DNA of 5,099 bases from positions 1 through 5,099 of the forward strand of contig VBPK01000190.1 of the NCBI GenBank assembly GCA_005877225.1. The letters run 5' to 3'. The translations under genes were made by a program, and so were the position numbers. Positions 1-5,099 of this stretch are shown here, piece by piece; position 1 is the stretch's first letter, and each line of letters opens with the position of its first letter. This stretch comes from Nitrososphaerota archaeon (GTDB lineage Archaea; Thermoproteota; Nitrososphaeria; Nitrososphaerales; Gagatemarchaeaceae). Below the pieces are notes generated by a model, which was not told the DNA's origin, did no database searches, and saw only the letters and a program-made list of their open reading frames with translations.

Positions 1-108
1 GATGGAGGGTGAGCCCGTCACCGTGGCCGTGAAGGAAGCGGTGATCGTGTCGGGGCCTGAGCTGCCTGCGTTTGCATACCAGATGTAGGAGTAGTAAGTG
101 TAGGGGGC
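1..108 (-). repeat. Partial copy of the YYSYIWY module, cut by the window edge (residues 1664-1699)
   Basis: Reads 'APYTYYSYIWYANAGSSGPD' (1664-1683) followed by 'TITASFTATVTGSPSI'. This repeats 'YYSYIWYGAAGSSAADTITA' from residue 1533 on, offset by 135 residues. An 18-bp stretch at 76-93 is identical to 481-498. This copy lacks the leading 'DTLGD.FTLGVSN' strand and starts directly at the YYSYIWY strand. It runs off the window at position 1 still in frame. Confidence 0.75.
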
Positions 109-3100
109 GAAAGAGATCGCCGACTCCACCCAGGCAGCGGACGTCCCGAGGGTGAACGGCACCGTCGTCGCGGATCCCACGCCCGCCTGTGACTCGCCGC
201 ATCCGTACGCCGAGGAGCAGGTCCCGCTGAGCGTGTAACCGCTCCCCGCGGTGAAGGAGGAGGAACCGGAGGACGTCTCCGCGTTCCCGATCACGAATGA
301 GTTGGCGCTCGGCGTGAAGGAGGTCACAGCGAGGGCCGTCGAGCCGGAGGAGGAGCTCCCAGTCGACGTAGCCAGCCCTTGGGTAATTGCCCCGCGGAGT
401 TCATAAATCGAGACCGAGGCGGTCGCGGCTGAAGGGAAGGTCGCGGTTATCGTGTCTGCGGCCGAACTTCCAGCTGCGCCATACCAGATGTAGGAGTAAT
501 AGATATAGGAGCCTGATCCAACCGAATTTGAGACTCCCAGCGTGAAGGGGTCTCCTAGAGTGTCAGCGACCGAGGGTAATGTGTTGGCTGCCGTCACGCT
601 GCCGAAGGACGTTGAAGGCATCACGTTGTTCGGAGGGAGGGCTCGGGTGCGAGTCCACTGGATGGTTATCGGATTAATCGATGTCGCGCCAGCACTACTT
701 CCTCTGTAGTATCCCAAGATTATGTACTGATTCGTGTTATATGTCCCGCTCGCTGACAGCAATGTTGCGTAATCCCTAGTCTCAACGACCTGGGAAGAAG
801 TTACGAATGAGCCTAGCACATAGAAGGTATTCAGCGTTGGGGTAAAGCCGGACGAAACGCCACCCTGTAGATTATAACTCGCAGCAGTACCGTCTGCCGC
901 CCAAGCATTGATGATATTACTACCAGAATTAGTCTGCCAGAGTATCTCTGCGGCACTTCCAGCGTTACTACCTTGGGGTGCTTGAGAATTAGACTGCGTC
1001 AGACCAGAATAACCACCACTGTTGAGCGAAGTGTATTTTGCGTACATCTCCACTTCATGATTCAAAGACGGGAAGACGGCTGAATTGGTATAAACAGAAC
1101 CCGCTGAGATGGATAACTGATTGTTTACGGATGCGGTAGTGGAAGAAGACCATCCGCTAGGCAAGCTCGTCCCTGCAAAATTCCAGTAATTACCGAACAC
1201 ATTCGCACCGTTGTCGTACTGTCCGTACGATCCCGACAGGCCAGGCGCCTCTCCCCAGTAGACACCGTCGAAGTTTGTTGAGAGAGGGTAGAACAGCATG
1301 TATATGATGAGCGTCCCCCCTCCACCGGTGATGGTCGAAGTCAGCTTCACCCACACAGTAGCGGACGTTGCCGTCGGGGTGCAGGAGGGGGTGCAGGACT
1401 CGAGCCAAGCGTAGAGCGGGGTCGCGCCAGCGAAGTCGGCGGCGAATCGGATGTTACCCAGGTTCGAAGCCTCATAGGCCGAGTAGGTGGAGGGATTGAA
1501 GATGATCTGCTGCTGGAAGGGAGCGCTCGTGCCTCCCGATGGCTTTATCTCCACAGCAAGGTCATTCCACGCATCAGCGGTCCCAAGCGTCCAAGAGAAA
1601 GCGGTGACTGTGTTTGCTCCCAGCGGCCCGCTCCTGCTCGATGCACCCGAATTTGAAGTACCGGATATTATGTTCCACTGTGTCGTCGTAGATGCCCCGT
1701 TTGTAAAACCAGCGCTGTTTCCGTCCCCGACAACGTCCATAACCCAAGCGTTCGCGTTCGCGTTCGTTATGCTCACGGTGGCTGGAGAGGTGACCCCGTT
1801 CCCATTGTCATTCTTGGCCGTTGTCGGGACGGGAGTGGTCTGGTCAACCCCAGTGAACGAGATCACTCCAATGACTGCGCGCTTCGACGCAGTAGTGGTC
1901 ACGACAACGCTGGCGGTCCCACTCGGAGGGCTTACCAGATACCATATTGAGGCAAAAGGCTGTATCGCGTCTGAAACTGCCAGCGTTAGGGGCGTTCCGG
2001 CGTAGGTTACGCCGGTAATCGCGACGTTGTCGACCGTCCCGCCGACGATGAGCAGCCTGTTCGTTCCGGTGCCAACCGTGAAAGATATGGTTATGTGTCC
2101 GGAACCATCGGAGCTTACATTCGAAGTCGCCGTGTTATCGACGGCTATCCCCGACCCTTGTATGGCATCAGCAATGATCCCCCAGTTTCCGACCCCAGCC
2201 CCACCGTTTATCCTCACAGCGAGATTGGCCTGGGCGGAACTGACAGTTTCATAGTCCGCAGAACCCTCCATGAAAAACGAGGAGGACCCGAGCGTCGCGA
2301 TCAGCGTGAACGGAGACGGCGCGGTTGAAGCTTGCCCCGGGCTGTTATCGACGTTTGCACCGAGAATGAAATCGTTGGTGTTGGTGGTGGAGATGGTTAC
2401 GCTGGAGACGGTTCCTGTTCCCGACGCGGAAGCCGGGAACCCCGAGTGCGGGTCGAAGGGACTCGCAGTGTTTGCCCCAGAAATTCCCCAAGCGATTATC
2501 GTTAGAGCGGAGCTACCGGAGGAGGTAGCTGAAATTAGCTTCGATGAAAGGGCCGAGTTTGCGATCGCGTAATATGTATTGACCTTCCCAACATTGTTCG
2601 CGGACGTTTGCGTGCCCCTCAAAGAAAATGTCAGACCTGTTGCCGTTGGGGCGTTAATTGACCCTGCATCCACCGCCAGCGAGACATAAATCACATCCGG
2701 GGGGCAAGTTGTTGTCAGAGTTGCGGTAGCCGATTGAGCCCCACTTCCGCTAGCCGAACCGTCGAGTCCGAGCGCGCAGGCCTGGTTGTTCGTGAGGGTA
2801 ACTGGAGCGTAGGTGTTCGGGGCGGAGTACCAACCCAGGCCAAAGACGAGCGTGTCTCCCGAGACGACGTTCGAGGAGAATGCCAGACCGCACGAGGCGG
2901 AGTTGCAGTTCGAGTTGTAGTTCTTCTGGACGAGCGTGGGCGCGGGGCCCGCCACTGAGTTGGAGACCCCGAGGGTGAAGGCGTCACCGAGCGTGTCACT
3001 GATGCTGGAGGGGGCATTGCTGCCTCCCCCAACGCTACCGAACGATGTGGAGGGCATCACGTTGCTTGGGGGGTACGCTCTCATCCTTCCCCATTGCACC

Positions 3101-5099
3101 ACATTGCTGCCGGGGCTGTTGTTGGCCTGGCCGACGTAGATCCCATAGTTCGCGATAGCTGGGGTGCCACTGGTTCCGGAGAGGGAGACGGACCCATCGG
3201 TGGCCGATTGGACCGATGTCGACGACCAGATGATTTGCCAAATTCCTGCGTTGAACGGCACTCCTGCCTGGGACGACACCGTAGTTGAGCCAGTGGAGAT
3301 CTCGGAGCCCAGGGCGAGGTAGTCTACGCCGCTGAACCTGAACAGGACGACTATGTAGCCGTTGTAAGGGTAGAAGCCGCTATTGACCGAGTTGGACGTC
3401 GTGACGCCGAGCGACGGGGCTGTAGTGCCGCCCCTAGACACCATGTAAGACTCGGCGACCTGAGGATACGTCTGGGTCGCGGATTCGGCGTACACGTAGT
3501 CGGTGGAAGCGGCGGTCGTGAACGTGGCCCCGTTGTTGACCGTGACTGAGCCGCCTGAGCTCTTGACGACCGTCCACTTGACGGAGAGTGATGTCCCCGC
3601 GAAGTTGTCGTAGAATGTGAAGACGTTCGCCCCGTTGTCGTTCTGGCCGTAAGTCCCGGGAATGGTAGGGGCCTCTCCCCAGAAGTTGCCGTCGAAGCCC
3701 ACTGTGGTGGCTTGGAAGACCATGTAGATCGTCTTCGTGCCGCCACTCCCCGCTATCGCCGATGTCAGCTTGACCCACGCCGTCGCGGAGGTCGCGCTCG
3801 TCGTGCAAGAGGGCGTACACGATTCGATCCACGCGTTGAGAGTCGTGGCGCAAGCGGAGTCAGCGCAGAAGCGGATGTTACCCAAGGTCGATGATTCGTA
3901 GGCCGAGTAGGTGGAGGGGTTCCACGTAATCTTCTGCTGGAAGGTGGCCGGTGTGGCAGACCCCTGGTTGTTCGTGAGTGTGATGGGGACGTAATACGGC
4001 GCGGCGACAGACCAGCCCAACCCAAAGACGAGCGTGTTCCCCGCTGCGACGTTCGAGGTGAATGCCAGCCCGCACGAGGCGGAGTTGCAGTTCGAGTTGT
4101 AGTTCTTCTGGACGAGCGCGGGCGGATTAAGACCCGCAGCCGAGACCGAGTTGGATACCCCGAGCGTGAATGTGTCCCCGCGGGTATCGGTGGGTGTCGA
4201 GGGCGGGCTCTGGCCGTACCACCCCAGCGCGAAGGCGAGGGTGTTGCCGGTGGAGACCGGGTTGGAGTATTGCAGAGCGCATGAGGTGGAGTTGCAGGTC
4301 GTGAAGTTATTCTGGACGAGCGTAGGCGCAGGGCCCATCAGAGAGTTCGATACCCCAAGCGTGTATGTGTCACCGAGAGTGTCTGTCGGTGTCGATGGCG
4401 GACTCTGATTCACCCACCCGAGAGCAAAAGCGAGCGTGTTTCCCGTCGCGACGTTCGAGGTGAATCCCAGACCGCACAACGAGGAGGCGCAGTTCGAGGT
4501 GTACTTGCTCTGGACGAGCGTTGGCGGATTACCGCTCGACGCCGAGACTGTGTTGGATGCCCCGAGAGTGAAGGTGTTGCCACGGGTGTCAGTGGGAGTC
4601 GCAGGGGCGGCGTGGTTGGGCCATCCCAAGGCATAGACGAGCGTATCTCCGGAGGTTACGGAGGATGAGAATCCGACTCCGCACAGGGCGGCGTTGCAGT
4701 TCGCGACGTAATTCTCCTGGGTGATGGAGCTAGTCCCCGTCAGCTGAACCCATCTGAAAGAGGAGAGGTCGACTGTCAGGGAGCCTGTCGAGGAGGCGAA
4801 ACTCGTCGGAACCGGCGGATAGGTGGCGGTGTAGGCGTTTCCTCTGTGGGTGATGACCTTTATCGTGTAAGTTCCCGGCACGATCGTGATGCCCGTGTCG
4901 TACGACGCGGACGTCTTCTGCGGCGTAACGCCTCCGGGCAGGGCGGGCGTTGTGTTCGAGCCACCAAACCCCAAGCCGTAGGTGTGCGTGACGCCGCTGG
5001 GGTCCAAGACGAAGACGTCTGTGATGTTCGCGGCCGTGCCACCGACGTTCGTCGCGGTGAAGACGAGGTGGTTGCTCGCCCCGCTAGACGTGGGGGTGA
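1..5099 (-). CDS. Giant repeat-rich DUF2341/lectin-like surface protein (internal fragment, both ends missing)
   Basis: One minus-strand frame is open through all 1,699 complete codons (5097 to 1), without a stop; two bases of a further codon sit at 5098-5099. Start and stop lie outside the window, so length, signal peptide and membrane anchor cannot be seen. The product is rich in Thr, Ser, Gly, Asn and Ala and poor in charged residues, as expected for a secreted or cell-surface protein. Modules in order: pilin-like beta domain (1-118), CxxxxC repeats (124-362), DUF2341 (369-493), lectin-like (494-689), repeat (697-756), two beta-sandwich modules (773-1186), DUF2341 (1191-1301), lectin-like (1302-1501), long repeat module (1509-1663), and a partial copy (1664-1699). 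Conserved cysteine pairs suggest disulfides outside the cell. Sequons such as N24-I-T and N48-T-T could be N-glycosylated if archaeal. The likely role is adhesion or glycan binding, inferred from domains. No catalytic motif was recognised. The reading frame is very secure; the exact function is not. Confidence 0.93.
109..573 (-). repeat. Long version of the repeat module (residues 1509-1663)
   Basis: Opens with 'SVADTLGDPFTLGVSNSVGS' (1509-1528), the second half of the CxxxxC unit. It continues where the short units stop: 'YYSYIWYGAAGSS' (1533-1545), 'DTITATF' (1548-1554), 'ASVSIYELRGA' (1560-1570), 'NSFVIGNAETSSG' (1599-1611), 'GSGYTLSGTC' (1618-1627), 'YGCGES' (1631-1636) and 'AWVESAISFAP' (1655-1665). 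Cysteines C1627 and C1633 form another close pair. The order looks like a full beta-sandwich module of which units 1-5 carry only the first part. It also includes 'SSSSGS'-type low-complexity stretches. No enzyme motif is seen; a structural or adhesive role is inferred. Confidence 0.72.
595..1194 (-). other. LamG/concanavalin A-like lectin domain, copy 2 (residues 1302-1501)
   Basis: Begins 'GNYWNFAGTSLPSGWSSSTT', with the same 'NFAGTSL' entry as copy 1. It shows jelly-roll-like strands such as 'VNNQLSISAGSVY', 'HEVEMYAKYTS', 'FYVLGSFVTSSQVVETRDYA' and 'NQYIILGYYRG'. It ends 'IQWTRTRALPPNNVMPSTSF' then 'GSV' (1499-1501), matching the exit of copy 1. Between these ends the two lectin-like copies share little, although the DUF2341 domains before them are about 70% identical. 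The DNA here is AT-richer than the rest: hand counts give 25/60 GC at 1081-1140 and 27/60 at 721-780. Codons such as AAT, TCT, GGT and TAT are frequent. This fits an exchanged or imported domain. The ligand is unknown. Confidence 0.65.
1195..1527 (-). other. DUF2341 domain, copy 2 (residues 1191-1301)
   Basis: Second DUF2341 (PF10102), with 'FQQQIIFNPSTYSAYE' (1194-1209), 'LGNIRFAAD' (1213-1221), 'AWLESCTPSC' (1230-1239), 'ATVWVKL' (1246-1252), 'IIYMLFYP' (1264-1271) and 'YWGEAPGLSGSYGQYDNGAN' (1280-1299). It aligns to copy 1 without any gap over 108 residues, offset by exactly 808 residues, with about 70% identity by hand count. It keeps the C1235/C1239 pair. The pair at 411/416 of copy 1 is replaced here by A1219 and G1224. 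A 20-bp stretch at 1475-1494 is identical to 3899-3918. Unlike copy 1, no CxxxxC repeat precedes it; module M2 does. Confidence 0.87.
1475..1494. repeat. 20-bp exact direct repeat between the two DUF2341 copies
   Basis: Identical to 3899-3918, offset 2,424 bases (808 codons). It encodes the 'PSTYSAY' region of DUF2341. It marks the DUF2341 pair as copies at DNA level, though older than the 49-bp pair because the surrounding DNA has diverged more. Confidence 0.85.
1540..2157 (-). other. Beta-sandwich module M2 (residues 981-1186)
   Basis: About 206 residues, starting 'GSGIAVDNTATSNVSSDGSG' and ending 'DAWNDLAVEIKP'. Landmarks are 'TNRLLIVGGTVDN', 'ITGVTYAGTPLTLAVSD', 'ASIWYLVSPPSGTASVVVTT', 'GVISFTGVDQTTPVP' and 'NANAWVMDVVGDG'. 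This is a pattern I know from many bacterial and archaeal surface and phage proteins: 'nrlLvV..., V..VTyaGtpLt, iWyL..P.sGta.v.V, a....GVdq..P'. It is usually a stalk or adhesion module without known enzyme activity. It has no cysteine. It runs directly into DUF2341 copy 2 through 'SGGTSAP'. Confidence 0.65.
1748..1765. repeat. In-frame hexanucleotide microsatellite, three copies of gcgttc
   Basis: Three perfect hexamer copies run 1748-1765 and are followed by a partial fourth. On the coding strand they give Asn-Ala-Asn-Ala-Asn-Ala inside module M2. Because the unit is six bases, gain or loss of a copy would keep the frame and change only the number of Asn-Ala pairs. Confidence 0.8.
2158..2781 (-). 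other. Beta-sandwich module M1 (residues 773-980)
   Basis: About 208 residues of Ser/Thr/Gly-rich beta sequence, from 'LGLDGSASGSG' (776-786) to 'GNWGIIADAIQ' ending at 980. Landmarks are 'DVIYVSLAVDAG', 'TGLTFSLRG', 'VNTYYAIANS', 'LTIIAWGISGAN' and 'NTNDFILGANVDNS'. The order of landmarks parallels module M2 and the long repeat at 1509-1663: a 'Y..A' strand, then an 'I.a..G' strand, then 'tn.NdFi.G.. dns'. I read the three as one loose family of extracellular beta-sandwich domains. I do not recognise a named Pfam family with confidence. The cysteine C798 has no obvious partner other than C774. Confidence 0.55.
2830..3009 (-). repeat. CxxxxC repeat unit 5, rearranged order (residues 697-756)
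   Basis: Here the two halves of the repeat occur in the order second, then first. After the lectin exit come 'SSISDTLGDAFTLGVSNSVA' (697-716) and then 'TLVQKNYNSNCNSASCGLAF' (721-740) and 'GDTLVFGLGW' (747-756). The cysteines are C731 and C736. This is what is left if one tandem unit is entered halfway and the next stops halfway. A 16-residue linker ending 'TLTNNQ' (757-772), the same length as in unit 4, follows, but it leads into a different domain. Confidence 0.82.
2888..2936. repeat. 49-bp exact direct repeat, copy B (in unit 5)
   Basis: Partner of 4070-4118. Similarity continues on both sides with scattered mismatches, and a further 16-bp match (2781-2796 with 3963-3978) covers the 'LTNNQ' linker at the downstream end. 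Confidence 0.9.
3031..3618 (-). other. LamG/concanavalin A-like lectin domain, copy 1 (residues 494-689)
   Basis: Follows DUF2341 directly and begins 'FYDNFAGTSLSVKWTV', a typical entry to LamG-like jelly-roll domains. It then shows the alternating strands expected of the fold: 'GSVTVNNGATF' (near 512-522), 'GYIVVLFRFSGVDYLALGSE', 'GIWQIIWSS' and 'YGIYVGQANN'. It ends 'VVQWGRMRAYPPSNVMPSTS' then 'FGSV' (686-689). The same exit motif closes copy 2. LamG-like domains commonly bind carbohydrate or protein ligands at the cell surface; the ligand cannot be read from this sequence. It is much more GC-rich and more divergent from copy 2 than the DUF2341 pair is. The fold assignment rests on position and strand pattern, so it is less certain than DUF2341. 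Confidence 0.65.
3619..3993 (-). other. DUF2341 domain, copy 1 (residues 369-493)
   Basis: This region matches DUF2341 (Pfam PF10102) as I know the family. It has 'FQQKITWNPSTYSAYE' (386-401), 'LGNIRFCADSAC' (405-416), 'AWIESCTPSC' (422-431), 'ATAWVKL' (438-444) and 'TIYMVF' (456-461). These follow the family pattern of an 'F.v.in', 'NirF', 'l..WiEs', 'a..WVKv' and 'tiymyy' series of strands. It ends in 'FWGEAPTIPGTYGQNDNGAN' (472-491), a continuation I associate with archaeal members. Cysteines at 411/416 and 427/431 give two close pairs. DUF2341 has no assigned catalytic activity; it often precedes LamG-like lectin domains in surface proteins, as it does here. The stretch 386-493 aligns without gaps to copy 2 (1194-1301), with about 75 of 108 residues identical by hand count. 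Confidence 0.87.
4012..4119 (-). repeat. CxxxxC repeat unit 4, N-terminal half only (residues 327-362)
   Basis: Starts 'ALVQKNYNSNCNSASCGLAF' with cysteines C337 and C342 and ends at 'GNTLVFGLGW' (W362). The second half, 'TPTDTxGDTFTLGVSNS', is missing. A 16-residue linker ending in 'TLTNNQ' leads directly into DUF2341 copy 1. Its first part is nearly identical to unit 5 in both protein and DNA, including a 49-bp exact match. Confidence 0.85.
4070..4118. repeat. 49-bp exact direct repeat, copy A (in unit 4)
   Basis: Identical to 2888-2936 over 49 bases and in the same reading phase (offset 1,182 bases, 394 codons). It encodes the stretch from 'LVQKNYNSNCN' to 'SASCG'. Identity includes third codon positions, which points to recent duplication or gene conversion and not only to protein-level selection. 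Confidence 0.9.
4120..4323 (-). repeat. CxxxxC repeat unit 3 (residues 259-326)
   Basis: A 68-residue unit beginning 'TLVQNNFTT', with cysteines C268 and C273, then 'TGNTLAFALGWYGQSPPSTP', 'TDTRGDTFTLGVSNSVS' and the linker 'AAGLNPP' into unit 4. It is one residue shorter between the entry motif and the first cysteine than units 2 and 4. The segment 'GNTLAFALGW....SPPSTPTDT' is nearly the same as in unit 2, which suggests these two are the most recent tandem copies. Confidence 0.85.
4324..4521 (-). repeat. CxxxxC repeat unit 2 (residues 193-258)
   Basis: A 66-residue unit beginning 'TLVQSKYTSN', with cysteines C203 and C208, then 'TGNTLAFALGW', 'STPTDTLGDTYTLGVSNS' and a Gly/Pro linker into unit 3. 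It keeps the same order and spacing as units 1 and 3. An 18-bp stretch (4448-4465) is identical to one in unit 4 (4046-4063) and in the same reading phase, so the copies are related at DNA level and not only in protein. Confidence 0.85.
4522..4728 (-). repeat. CxxxxC repeat unit 1 (residues 124-192)
   Basis: First of the tandem units, 69 residues long. It has the order 'SITQENY', a cysteine pair C134/C139, 'GDTLVYALGW' (150-159), 'TPTDTRGNTFTLGASN' (167-182), then a short Ser/Gly/Pro linker. The unit resembles the first part of a beta-sandwich module whose longer version appears at residues 1509-1663. It lacks the second part, the 'YxYIWYxxAGSS..DTITATF' region. It is the most divergent of the tandem units: the 'TLVQ' entry motif of units 2, 3 and 5 is 'SITQ' here. 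The cysteines five residues apart are kept in all five units and probably form a disulfide. Confidence 0.82.
4740..5097 (-). other. Archaellin/pilin-like beta domain (residues 1-118 of the giant protein)
   Basis: This segment reads as a compact beta domain. It opens with 'NHLVFTATNVGGTAANITDV', continues through 'FVLDPSGVTHTYGLGF' and ends with 'PGTYTIKVITHRGNAYTATY' near residues 74-93. The pattern of a 'TNxG...I.DVFV' strand, then 'PGtY.IKVvT.RGN.y...yPP', resembles the C-terminal beta domains of archaeal class III signal peptide proteins (archaellins, type IV pilin-like subunits) as I know them. It differs clearly in composition from the CxxxxC repeats that follow and carries no cysteine. 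If the resemblance holds, the unseen N-terminus upstream (beyond 5099) should carry a prepilin-type signal and hydrophobic helix that anchors the chain. A generic CARDB- or Ig-like domain is the main alternative, so the name is tentative. Confidence 0.45.

Noticed and set aside
1487..2005. Plus-strand open frame of 172 codons
   Set aside because: It lies opposite module M2 and the start of DUF2341 copy 2 and has no recognisable domain. It is a shadow of the high-GC minus-strand frame.
1312..3073. Six-base G/C runs (such as 1315-1320, 2699-2704, 3068-3073) as phase-variation sites
   Set aside because: Runs of six are ordinary in DNA of this GC content and the frame is intact across all of them; nothing here supports switching.
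3351..4025. Several minus-strand ORFs in other frames, rich in Arg, Ser and Pro
   Set aside because: They overlap DUF2341 copy 1 and lectin-like domain 1 in the wrong frame, and their Arg/Pro/Ser-rich composition is typical of off-frame reading of GC-rich DNA.
4151..4408. Plus-strand ORF with internal repeats (VNVSPRVSVGVEGGL-like)
   Set aside because: The repetition is just the antisense reading of the tandem CxxxxC units; the real coding strand is minus.
4070..4728. Spaced repeats considered as a CRISPR array
   Set aside because: The repeats are about 200 bp long, coding, imperfect and in frame, with no short uniform repeat-spacer pattern.
1..5099. Promoters, ribosome binding sites, terminators, tRNA or rRNA genes
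   Set aside because: The full window is coding on one strand with no intergenic gap, and no such signal was seen.

Overview
The window is the inside of a single giant gene on the minus strand. Read 5097 to 1, there are 1,699 consecutive codons with no stop, and both gene ends lie outside the window. Residues below are numbered from the first complete codon (codon 1 = 5097..5095). No other gene, RNA gene, promoter or terminator is supported. The short ORFs found on either strand are shadows of this frame.

The protein looks like a very large extracellular adhesin or surface protein. It is rich in Thr, Ser, Gly, Asn, Ala and Val, poor in Lys, Arg, Asp and Glu, and made almost entirely of beta-type modules. 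The DUF2341 plus lectin-like architecture, with its 'WGEAP...GQ.DNGANVF' signature, and the archaellin/pilin-like first domain point to an archaeon. From memory of the family this could be Thermoplasmata, DPANN/Micrarchaeota-like or Nitrososphaeria. The lineage is an inference. By hand count GC is moderately high (about 63% in sampled lines), with one AT-richer block.

Layout in protein order (high to low coordinate):
- a pilin/archaellin-like beta domain (residues 1-118)
- three tandem ~66-69-residue CxxxxC repeats and a fourth partial one (124-362)
- DUF2341 copy 1 (369-493) and lectin-like domain 1 (494-689)
- a fifth repeat in rearranged order (697-756)
- two divergent ~200-residue beta-sandwich modules (773-980 and 981-1186)
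- DUF2341 copy 2 (1191-1301) and lectin-like domain 2 (1302-1501)
- a longer version of the repeat module (1509-1663)
- the start of another partial copy, cut by the window edge (1664-1699)

DUF2341, the lectin-like domain and the 'DTLGD.FTLGVSNSV' segment recur together about 810 residues apart, so the protein is built from super-repeats. A 49-bp exact repeat and shared linkers followed by different domains show that modules have been duplicated and reshuffled. The likely role, by inference, is binding of carbohydrate or another surface ligand through an array of lectin-like domains on a long repetitive stalk.
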